The translations under genes were made by a program, and so were the position numbers. Positions 26,069 to 33,889 of a stretch of 55,610 nt of DNA are shown here, piece after piece. The DNA is from an uncultured Clostridium sp. (GTDB taxonomy: Bacteria; Bacillota; Clostridia; TANB77; CAG-508). Within the stretch, counting starts at the first letter, position 1, and the number at the start of each line of letters is the position of its first letter. Where the stretch lies: positions 1 to 55,610 of the forward strand of contig USGK01000009.1 of assembly GCA_900554175.1 (NCBI GenBank), read 5' to 3'. The notes beneath the pieces were generated by a model that ran no database searches, was not told where the DNA came from, and was given only the letters and a program-made list of their open reading frames with translations.

Positions 26069-26578
26069 TTAAGCTTTTTTTGCTAACATAATAAACATAT
26101 TTTTACCTTCTAATTTAGGTTTCTTTTCTACAACTGCAATGTCTTCTAAATTTTCTATAAATTTATTTAAAACACCTTCACCCATTTTAGAATTATTGAT
26201 TTCTCTTCCTCTAAATCTAACTGTTATTTTTAATTTGTTTCCACTTTCTATAAACTTTCTTGCATTTTTCGCTTTAAATTCAAAATCATGCTCTTCTATA
26301 TTAGGAGTGATTCTTATTTCTTTAACTTCTAATACTTTTTGTTTTTTCTTTGCTTCCTTTTCTTTTTTAGCCTGTTCAAATTTATATTTGCCATAGTTCA
26401 TTATTTTACAAACCGGTGGATTTACATTTGGTGCAACTAACACTAAATCTAGGTTTTCATCTTGTGCTTTTTGCATTGCCTCTTTTATCGATAATAGACC
26501 TAATTTTTCTCCTTTGCTATCTATTAATTGAACTTCTTTTGCTCTAATTTGACCATTTATTGGTAATTCTTGTTTTAT
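26069..26578 (-). CDS. infC: Translation initiation factor IF-3 (probable AUA start)
   Basis: IF-3 keeps 30S subunits free and checks start-codon pairing. The protein contains ELPINGQIRAKEVQLIDSKGEKLG, the linker with KKEKEAKKKQKVLEVKEIRI and the C-terminal domain (VRFRGREI...), all normal. No ATG fits: the only upstream codons TTG (26591-26593) and GTG (26585-26587) lie in the ribosome binding site TTTGGAGGTG. A codon ATA at 26576-26578, 8 bases after GGAGG, is at the right distance and starts a protein of normal length (about 169 residues). Non-AUG starts in infC are known (AUU in E. coli) and give IF-3 self-control. Confidence 0.9.
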   Translation of the reverse strand: MKQELPINGQIRAKEVQLIDSKGEKLGLLSIKEAMQKAQDENLDLVLVAPNVNPPVCKIMNYGKYKFEQAKKEKEAKKKQKVLEVKEIRITPNIEEHDFEFKAKNARKFIESGNKLKITVRFRGREINNSKMGEGVLNKFIENLEDIAVVEKKPKLEGKNMFIMLAKKA

Positions 26579-26585
26579 GAAAAAC

Positions 26586-26738
26586 ACCTCCAAAAAAATA
26601 AAAATTGACTTATGTTACAAGTCAATTTAATCCACAAAAATTATTTTACTTTATAATTTTACATTATATTTAAAACAACTATTTTATTCTAACCTCTTTC
26701 TAAAAGTTGAGGTGAGAAGTGGACCTTCTTCTTGCAAC
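26586..26738 (-). promoter_or_regulatory. infC-operon leader with attenuator (L20-leader-like)
   Basis: From the predicted start near 26738 a leader of about 150 bases runs to infC. It ends in a textbook intrinsic terminator: a perfect 10-bp stem (26602-26611 with 26619-26628), 7-base loop and a T-rich run overlapping the infC ribosome binding site. Further up, ACCTC/GAGGT and AGAAG/CTTCT can pair around a CTTCTCACC block. This matches transcription attenuation of infC-rpmI-rplT by L20 in Firmicutes. Membership in the Rfam L20 leader family is inferred from position and architecture. Confidence 0.75.
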
Positions 26739-26744
26739 AAATGT

Positions 26745-26773
26745 ATTTTACTATAATAATATAATTTTGTCAA
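26745..26773 (-). promoter_or_regulatory. Promoter of infC-rpmI-rplT
   Basis: Consensus TTGACA (26768-26773) and TAAAAT (26745-26750) with a 17-base spacer on the minus strand. Confidence 0.8.
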
Positions 26774-26801
26774 TATTTTTTTTGTTTTTTCTTAAAAACT
26801 C

Positions 26802-26830
26802 TTGTATTTTTCATGATTTTATAGGATAAT
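26802..26830 (+). promoter_or_regulatory. Promoter of the TraG-like ATPase gene
   Basis: TTGTAT (26802-26807) and GATAAT (26825-26830) are 17 bases apart, 33 bases before the start codon; it is divergent from the infC promoter. Confidence 0.6.
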
Positions 26831-26863
26831 ATAGGTATAAATTTTTAATAGAGGTACTAAGAT

Positions 26864-29227
26864 ATGAAATTTTTTAAAACATTATTTAATTCTATAGATA
26901 CAATATGTGGCAGAACCCTAGATAAATTTTTAAAGAAATTAAATGTAAATAGAAATACATTTTTTACATATATTTTAACACTAATTTCAATTTATATATG
27001 TGTAGACCGAATAGTAGAGATGTTACTAATGATCTTTACAGGTATATCGTCCAATTATTGGGGTCCATTTAAATATACATTAGCGCTTGCATGTCCTACT
27101 TTCGCTTTTGCATTTTTCGGTTCTTCATCTTTTGCTAACAGCAAAGGGATTAAAGTAACAATGTTCTATGTATACATGATAGCTATTTACATTATAACAA
27201 TTTCAATGCTTTCTCAATGGTTAAATATGGGATTATGGTTGTTATTTTTATCAGTTCCAAATTATGTATATTTAATAACAAACTTTTCGGGATTAGCTCA
27301 TTCCGCTTTTTCTGCAATTGCTTTATATATACCACTTGTTACAGTATATCCATTTATTAAAAAAATACTTTTAGATATTGATGATTCTAGTGAAAAGGTA
27401 AAATCTTTGTGGGATTATAAAGGAATTAACCTTTCTAGTTCTGCTACAAAAGCTGGTCCATATGCATGTGATGTTAAATTTGTAAAAGATGCTTATAATG
27501 CTAAAAGTATAACCTTTACAGAAAAAGCTAGATTTAGTTCTCTTTTTGTATGCGGTGGCTCTGGAACAGGGAAAACTTCGCTTATATTTGAACCTATGAT
27601 TGCTCAAGATATTGAAAAGAAATACTTTTTAAAAGAGGCCTCAAAAGAATTAGGATTTACAGCATTAAAAACAGGTATAGCGACTCTATCTGCTCCTTTT
27701 AGTAATGAATATTTAAATAAAAATTTCACACTAAATATGCTTACACCAAGTTTTGGAAAAGATACACTATATAGAACTTTTATGCAAAAAATGATTCTAT
27801 CATCTTCTCCTGAAATAGTTTATAGAAATTTAGGGTTAACTTATATTTCGCCTGATTATGATACAATAGCCAACATGACAAAAATTTGTGATAATTATGG
27901 AATCAATTACTATTTAGTTGATCCATTAAATCCAGAAAAGTCATATGGATTAAATCCTTTTATATATGATGACCCAGCAAAAATAGCAATTACTATATCT
28001 TCTGTAATTCATGGAATTACAACTGTTGATGGTCCTGAAATGAAAGACTCTAGTAAAGAAGAAATATATATACAGATTCTAGAAAATCTATCAATACTTT
28101 TAAAAGTGGTTTATCCTAAGATGCATGATGGAGTTTTACCAAATATGGAAGATTTACTTGTTCTTCTTTCTAAATTCGATTTAGTTGAAAAAATGACAGA
28201 AATATTGAAAGCAGATCCAGAACTTTCTAAAAAGTATCAAATGCAAATTTCTTATTTTTATAGAAATTTCTACAATAATAGTAAAGGAAAAGCCAATACA
28301 GAAAACTACACTTACCAATTATCTAGCAAAATAGAAAATTTACTTAGAATACCAAGTATTAAAGCTATTTTATGTAATAGACACATCAATATCAATTTTG
28401 ATACTGCTTTAGAAAATGGTGATTTTATATTTATTTGCACTAGAAGAGGCGAATCTGGAAAAAATGTTAATAAAGCCTTTGGTTTATTTTTCCTTCTTTC
28501 AATGCAAAATGCAATTTTAAGGAGACCTGGTAATGAATCAAATAGAATTCCAAATTTCTTATATATTGATGAATTTCCAGAATTTTTAACAAAGGAAACT
28601 GAATCAATGTTCGCGACATATAGAAAATATAAAGTTGGTACAACAATATCTTCTCAAAGTATTGCAATGTTAAATCTAAATACTATGGGTGGAAGTCCTA
28701 TAAATAGTGCAATCTTATCAAATTGTGCAAGTAAAGTATTTACTGGCGGTGCTGCTCCTACAAATGAACTTGATTGGTGGCAAAAAGAAATTGGTCAATG
28801 GAAACAATGGGAATATAAACGTACATTTGATGGTTCAAAAGGCGTTTTAGATCCTAAACTTGGAGATGTTGGTTTTAAAACTGTTGATAAAGTAAAAGCT
28901 GGAAAACTTCAAACATTATCACTTAAGCAGTGTGCTTATAAAATAATAACTGATTCAGGAAGCCCTCAAATAAGTGAAGGTTCTATAGATTTTGTACCTG
29001 CTAAATATAAAGAGAAACACTCTTCTAAAAATTATAATTTTGAAAAATTTACTAATGGAAATATTTCTGAAAATGAAAATTCTAACAGAAAAAAAATATT
29101 TAACAAAAAGACTTTTGATGATACTGATGGTGAAATTAATCCAATACAAGAAAATAATTCTAAATTCTTAATTGACAATGAAGATGCTATAATTTTTAAT
29201 TTAAAAAATAAAAAATCGAATAATTAA
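26864..29227 (+). CDS. Orphan VirD4/TraG-like membrane ATPase
   Basis: The 787-residue protein has about four hydrophobic segments in the first 170 residues, then a RecA-like ATPase with Walker A GGSGTGKTS at 231-239 and Walker B FLYIDE at 565-570. After these comes YRKYKVGTTISSQS, as in the TraM-recognition part of TraD/TraG/VirD4 coupling proteins, which feed DNA or protein to type IV secretion systems. No relaxase, VirB4 or pilus gene is nearby; the neighbours are infC and a histidine kinase. Base composition is like the surroundings. The C-terminal 90 residues are Asn/Lys/Glu-rich and look disordered. It could be a remnant of an integrated element or a domesticated translocase. Confidence 0.8.
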   Translation: MKFFKTLFNSIDTICGRTLDKFLKKLNVNRNTFFTYILTLISIYICVDRIVEMLLMIFTGISSNYWGPFKYTLALACPTFAFAFFGSSSFANSKGIKVTMFYVYMIAIYIITISMLSQWLNMGLWLLFLSVPNYVYLITNFSGLAHSAFSAIALYIPLVTVYPFIKKILLDIDDSSEKVKSLWDYKGINLSSSATKAGPYACDVKFVKDAYNAKSITFTEKARFSSLFVCGGSGTGKTSLIFEPMIAQDIEKKYFLKEASKELGFTALKTGIATLSAPFSNEYLNKNFTLNMLTPSFGKDTLYRTFMQKMILSSSPEIVYRNLGLTYISPDYDTIANMTKICDNYGINYYLVDPLNPEKSYGLNPFIYDDPAKIAITISSVIHGITTVDGPEMKDSSKEEIYIQILENLSILLKVVYPKMHDGVLPNMEDLLVLLSKFDLVEKMTEILKADPELSKKYQMQISYFYRNFYNNSKGKANTENYTYQLSSKIENLLRIPSIKAILCNRHININFDTALENGDFIFICTRRGESGKNVNKAFGLFFLLSMQNAILRRPGNESNRIPNFLYIDEFPEFLTKETESMFATYRKYKVGTTISSQSIAMLNLNTMGGSPINSAILSNCASKVFTGGAAPTNELDWWQKEIGQWKQWEYKRTFDGSKGVLDPKLGDVGFKTVDKVKAGKLQTLSLKQCAYKIITDSGSPQISEGSIDFVPAKYKEKHSSKNYNFEKFTNGNISENENSNRKKIFNKKTFDDTDGEINPIQENNSKFLIDNEDAIIFNLKNKKSNN

Positions 29228-29232
29228 ACAAA

Positions 29233-29266
29233 TAAAGTTGAGATCAAAATCTCAACTTTATTTTAT
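29233..29266. terminator. Bidirectional terminator
   Basis: A 12-bp stem (29233-29244 with 29249-29260, TAAAGTTGAGAT type) and a CAAA loop with T-rich flanks on both strands. It serves the ATPase gene and the mur/histidine-kinase operon. Confidence 0.9.
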
Positions 29267-29267
29267 A

Positions 29268-30602
29268 TTATATATTGTTATCTTTTTTGGTTGGTATTTT
29301 TATTACAACTTCTGTCCCCTCATTAACCTTGCTTTTTATATCTATACTTCCACCGTTTTTATCTAATATTTCTTTTGCAATTGAAAGTCCAAGACCTGTT
29401 CCTCCAAGTTCTCTTGTTCTTGATTTGTCCACTCTATAAAATCTTTCAAAAATTCTATTCAAATCCTCTTCTGGTATCCCTATTCCATTATCAATTATCT
29501 TAATATATGCATCATTATAAACAAATCCTACATATATTTTAATTTTTCCATTATCAGGAGTATATTTTATACTATTTGTTAATATATTTAGAATTACTCT
29601 TTCTATATCATCTTTATCCGCATATACTGGAGGTACATCAGCTGTTACAAAACATTCTACATTATGACTTTTCTTTTTTATTTCTATTGCCAATTTATTT
29701 TGACATTGTTTTGCTAGTTCTCCTAAATCAAATATTTCTTTTTTTACTTTCTTTTTATTATTATCTATTCTTGAAAGTTCTAGTAAATCTGTTACAAGTC
29801 TAGCCATTCTTCTAGCTTCTGAAGCAATTACACCTAAAAATTCTTTTTGTGTTTCTTTATCATATTCCCCTTCTAAAAGAGTATCTGCATATCCCATTAT
29901 TGATGTAATAGGTGTCTTCAATTCATGCGATACATCAGCTACAAATTCTTTCCTCATATTATCAAGTCTTACATGTTCAGTTATATCCTGTATAACCGCT
30001 ATAACCCCCGCAGGTCTATCCTCTTTATTTCTAAATGGTGCAAATAAAACATTTACAGTTTTATCTTGCACTTCTATTTTTTGTTTACTTGATGTCCAAT
30101 TCTCTAAATAAATAATTTTTTCCATATTTATATTTAGCTTAAATTTATTAAATATATCTTCAAATGTAAAATCTTCAGGTGCAATATCTAAAAGTTTTTT
30201 TGCTGCTGGATTTATTAAAGCAATTTTACCATCAATACCAAAAGCAATTATGCCATCTGTCATATGTAATAATATCGTTTTTATTTCAACCTCTTCAGAA
30301 TATTTATTGGTAGGCTCTATCATTTTACTTTTAGGATATATTACCATCTTAGATAAATATCCATATGATATTATTGCAAATATAACTATTACACCAACCG
30401 AAGAAATAATTACCAAATTTAACTCATTATTCGCATTTTTTATTATTTCATTTTCTAATAAAATTTTATCATTGTTTGAATCTATATTGTTTTTAACGTT
30501 ATTAAGATTAGATTTCACTATTCCAAAAACACATCCTAGAATAATACACTCAGTTATTACTATTATAATTATTATCTTTAATGATACTTTTTTCACTTTC
30601 AA
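29268..30602 (-). CDS. PhoR/WalK-type sensor histidine kinase
   Basis: The 444-residue protein has membrane helices at about 8-30 and 63-85 with a short outer loop, a PAS domain (about 104-205), a dimerisation domain with phosphoacceptor H226 in SHELKTP, and a HATPase domain with N box (NILTNSIKYT), DNGIGIP and GGTGLGLSIAKEI. It starts with TTG overlapping the murG stop (TTGA), with GGAAAGG 8 bases before, so it is translationally coupled to murG. No response regulator is present. The context suggests it senses cell-wall or membrane state; the partner must be encoded elsewhere. Confidence 0.92.
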   Translation of the reverse strand: MKVKKVSLKIIIIIVITECIILGCVFGIVKSNLNNVKNNIDSNNDKILLENEIIKNANNELNLVIISSVGVIVIFAIISYGYLSKMVIYPKSKMIEPTNKYSEEVEIKTILLHMTDGIIAFGIDGKIALINPAAKKLLDIAPEDFTFEDIFNKFKLNINMEKIIYLENWTSSKQKIEVQDKTVNVLFAPFRNKEDRPAGVIAVIQDITEHVRLDNMRKEFVADVSHELKTPITSIMGYADTLLEGEYDKETQKEFLGVIASEARRMARLVTDLLELSRIDNNKKKVKKEIFDLGELAKQCQNKLAIEIKKKSHNVECFVTADVPPVYADKDDIERVILNILTNSIKYTPDNGKIKIYVGFVYNDAYIKIIDNGIGIPEEDLNRIFERFYRVDKSRTRELGGTGLGLSIAKEILDKNGGSIDIKSKVNEGTEVVIKIPTKKDNNI

Positions 30603-31730
30603 CTTTTTTGCCTTTCCTTTAAAATTTTCTTAATTTCATTATAAATTTTTTCTTCCACATTTTGTGTTGAAACTTTGGTAGCATTTTTTCCCATATCTTT
30701 TAGCGTATTTTTATCTAAAATGATTTGATTTATTGAATCATTTAAATTATCTCCTTTTAATGTATCATTTAATAATATTTTTGTGGCTCCAACTTTTTCC
30801 AATACTTTTGCATTATACATTTGATGATCATTGCTTACATTTGGAAGTGGAATTAAAATAGACGGTTTTCCTAAATTTGCGATTTCTGTTATTGTCATAG
30901 CACCACTTCTAGCTACAATAACATCAGCAATATTTTCTACTTCTTCCATATTATAAATATATGGTACTATTTTTATATTTGAAATTTGGTCTATTTTTAT
31001 TCTATAACTATCTAGTTCTTTTGAAATTATATCATATTGTTTTGGACCAGTCGCCCATATTATTTGATAATTTTTGTTTAAGTTACCTTTTATAATATCA
31101 ATTATTGCTTCATTAATTTTTTGTGCGCCTTGGCTACCTCCAAACACTAATACAATAGGCTTTGTTTCTACTAGCCCTAAAGTATTAATTATTTCTGTTT
31201 TTTTATTTATAGTATACTCACATTTCTTTATTTTTACCGGTGTTCCAGTAAGAACTATATTTTTGCATCTTGTAATTCTTTTTTTGGCATCTTCAAAAGA
31301 CACTAAAACAGTATCAGCCTTACTTGCCAAAAATTTAATAGCTTTTCCCGGAAAACTATTGCTTTCATGTAATAAAACAGGTACTTTATTTTTTCTAGCT
31401 GCCAACACTACTGCTCCACATATATATCCTCCTGTACCTATTACAATATCTGGCTTAAATTCTTTTATAATTTTATCAGCCTCTTTTATTCCTTGTATTG
31501 TTTTATAAATTTTCTTTATATTCTCACGTGTTATTTTTTTAGATAACCCATACGCATCTATTCTTTTTAGCTCATAACCTGCTCGAGGGACTAGATCATT
31601 TTCTAGCCCCCTACCGAGTTCCTATAAAAATTATTTTTGAATCTTTTTCTTCTAATTTTATCTTATTTGCTATTGCTAATCCTGGATTTATATGTCCTGC
31701 AGTTCCTGCAGCAGCAACAATTACTCTCAT
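30599..31730 (-). CDS. murG: MurG transferase, reading frame broken by +1 shift
   Basis: MurG adds GlcNAc to lipid I to give lipid II. The start is ATG 31728-31730 (AAAGGTGAG upstream): MRVIVAAAGTAGHINPGLAI continues to FIGTR and then meets TAG at 31611-31613. Skipping one base restores GLENDLVPRAGYELKRIDAYG and then the rest without interruption, including IGTGGYICG, HESNSFPGKA, VFGGSQGAQKIN and PLPNVSNDHQ. The joined length of about 376 residues is normal. The break sits in an imperfect inverted repeat (31582-31618). It is either a sequence error, a recent mutation or a programmed frameshift. Fourth gene of murE-mraY-ftsW-murG. Confidence 0.88.
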
Positions 31731-31763
31731 AAATCTCACCTTTCTTAATTATTATTTTTTACA

Positions 31764-32897
31764 CTAGCTCTCGAAATATTTAATAATACTCCGCATTTCA
31801 CATAAAAGAATAAAAAGAGCAGTTCCCCCATAGCTAAAGAATGGTAATGGCATTCCTGTTGCAGGCATTGATGATGTTACAACAGCTATATTAATTATAA
31901 CTTGTATTGCAACCAATGAAGTTATTCCTATTGCCACTAAACTACCAAACATATCTGGAGCTTTCATTGCAATTAAGATCCCTCTCCAAATAAATATAGC
32001 AAATAAAACTATTACGAATACGCATCCTATAAAACCTAATTCTTCGGCCAATACTGAAAAAATAAAATCGTTTTGTGGTTCAGGTAAGTATAAATATTTT
32101 TGTTTACTCTGTCCTAACCCAGCTCCAAATAATCCACCTGATCCTATAGCATATAAACTTTGAATTACTTGCCAACCTTTGCCTAATTCATCGCTCCATG
32201 GATTTACAAAAGTAGTTACTCTTGAAAGCCTATATGGCTCCAATATTATTATCCCTATAAGTGTTGGAATTCCTAAAACTAGTCCAGGAATAATCATTTG
32301 CATTGGCTTACATCCTGCCATTATCATCATTACTACACATATACCAATTATAACAATGGAAGCACTTAAATGTGGTTGTAATAATAATAAAGCAATTATT
32401 GGTATTAAAAATGCTAGATGTTTTACCCATCCTTTAAAGAAATTTCCTAATTCTTTTCTATTTTTTGTAAGTATACCTGCATAAAATATAATCATTAAAA
32501 ATTTTACTAATTCAGATGGCTGGAATGATAAAGTCTCTGTTACAAAAATCCATCTTCTAGCTCCATTTATTTTTTTTCCTATAATTAAGACTAATATAAA
32601 TAATATAATAGATAATATATATGAAGGTTTATAAAGTTTTCTATAAAACCTATAATCTATCTTAGATATCATATACATACAAATAATTCCAGCAACAGCA
32701 AAAATGCTTTGTTTTATAAAATATTTATAACTATTTCCTGACTCAGAAAGTGAAGTTGGTGAACTTGCTGAAAGAACCATAATTAACCCTAATGCTAAAA
32801 GAAGTAATACTGTTATTAATAAGGTATAATCAATTGGACTTTCTAAAAAACTTGAAAATTTTTTATTCTTTGTTTTATTATTTGCCAAACTTTTCAT
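31764..32897 (-). CDS. ftsW: FtsW/SpoVE-type SEDS peptidoglycan polymerase
   Basis: The 377-residue polytopic protein (about ten membrane segments) has the SEDS signature: KINGARRWI, FQPSELVKFLMI, and near the end SSMPATGMPLPFFSYGGTAL. SEDS proteins polymerise lipid II into glycan strands together with a class B PBP. Placement between mraY and murG is that of FtsW/SpoVE rather than RodA. Which of the two (vegetative or spore cortex) cannot be told here. It follows mraY by 7 bases. Confidence 0.93.
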   Translation of the reverse strand: MKSLANNKTKNKKFSSFLESPIDYTLLITVLLLLALGLIMVLSASSPTSLSESGNSYKYFIKQSIFAVAGIICMYMISKIDYRFYRKLYKPSYILSIILFILVLIIGKKINGARRWIFVTETLSFQPSELVKFLMIIFYAGILTKNRKELGNFFKGWVKHLAFLIPIIALLLLQPHLSASIVIIGICVVMMIMAGCKPMQMIIPGLVLGIPTLIGIIILEPYRLSRVTTFVNPWSDELGKGWQVIQSLYAIGSGGLFGAGLGQSKQKYLYLPEPQNDFIFSVLAEELGFIGCVFVIVLFAIFIWRGILIAMKAPDMFGSLVAIGITSLVAIQVIINIAVVTSSMPATGMPLPFFSYGGTALFILLCEMRSIIKYFES

Positions 32898-32904
32898 TCC
32901 CCCC

Positions 32905-33885
32905 TTACACCATCAAAATTCCTAATGTTGAAACTAATAATGTTATAACTGAAAATACTCTAACAACTTTGTTTTCATTCCATCCTGAAAGTTCAAAGTG
33001 ATGATGTAACGGTGCCATTTTAAATATTCTATTCCCTGTTTTCTTAAAATATGCAACTTGTAAAATTACTGACAATGTTTCTAAAATAGGTATAATAGCA
33101 ATTACAATTAATAATAAAGGCATTTTTAAGTATAACGCAATACCTGATATTACTCCACCTAAAAATAAAGATCCTGTATCTCCCATCATAACTTTTGCAG
33201 GGTGAAGATTAAAAGTTAAAAATCCCAAAACAGCTCCAATTACTATACTTCCAAATATAGAAATTTCTGGTATATTATTTTTTATACTAATCACTGTTAA
33301 ACATGTTATTATTATAGCACAAACACTTGATGCTAACCCGTCTACTCCATCTGTCAAATTCACTGCATTGGTTGTTGCAAGTATTACCAATATTGCAAAT
33401 GGTACATATAAAAATATAGGTAATGTAATTTCTGTCTTTAGTATAGGAATAAAAATATTTGTACCTACATTTGAAAATTTAACAATAAATAATGTATATA
33501 CAACTGATATTAGAAGTAAACCTAACATTTTATAGCTTGGTTTTAGTCCTTCTGTATTTTTAAAAGCTAATTTTTTTCTATCATCTACAAATCCAACAGC
33601 ACCAAATCCAATTGTTAAAAATAATATTGGTAAAAGATTATGAGCTATTTGGCTTTCTCCTGTTGTTTTATAATGTATAAAACTTGCAATAGTCATAATA
33701 GCTATTGCTATCATAAATATAATCCCTCCCATTGTAGGTGTTCCTTGTTTCTTTAAATGTGATCTTGGTCCATCTTCTCTTTCGATCTGTCCAACTTTAA
33801 TTTTCTTCAATATCGGTATAATTATCAAAGAGATTATTATTGTACAAATAAAAGATGCTATTAATATTATCATTTGAAAATTCAT
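32905..33885 (-). CDS. mraY: Phospho-MurNAc-pentapeptide transferase
   Basis: MraY forms lipid I by moving phospho-MurNAc-pentapeptide to undecaprenyl phosphate. The 326-residue membrane protein has GPRSHLKKQGTPTMGGI near the N-terminus, the catalytic aspartate segments FVDDRKK and NLTDGVDGLAS, GDTGSLFLGG and the HHHFE motif in the last cytoplasmic loop. Length is normal. It begins 4 bases after murE, so translation is probably coupled. Confidence 0.98.
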   Translation of the reverse strand: MNFQMIILIASFICTIIISLIIIPILKKIKVGQIEREDGPRSHLKKQGTPTMGGIIFMIAIAIMTIASFIHYKTTGESQIAHNLLPILFLTIGFGAVGFVDDRKKLAFKNTEGLKPSYKMLGLLLISVVYTLFIVKFSNVGTNIFIPILKTEITLPIFLYVPFAILVILATTNAVNLTDGVDGLASSVCAIIITCLTVISIKNNIPEISIFGSIVIGAVLGFLTFNLHPAKVMMGDTGSLFLGGVISGIALYLKMPLLLIVIAIIPILETLSVILQVAYFKKTGNRIFKMAPLHHHFELSGWNENKVVRVFSVITLLVSTLGILMV

Positions 33886-33889
33886 TTTT

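Noticed and set aside
30599..31408. MurG as a 269-residue gene starting at an internal TTG
   Set aside because: It lacks the N-terminal half of the Rossmann domain and has no ribosome binding site; the missing part is present upstream in a shifted frame.
31603..31618. Simple G-run length error as the explanation of the murG break
   Set aside because: Removing one G restores the frame but leaves the TAG in place, so a homopolymer error alone does not repair the gene.
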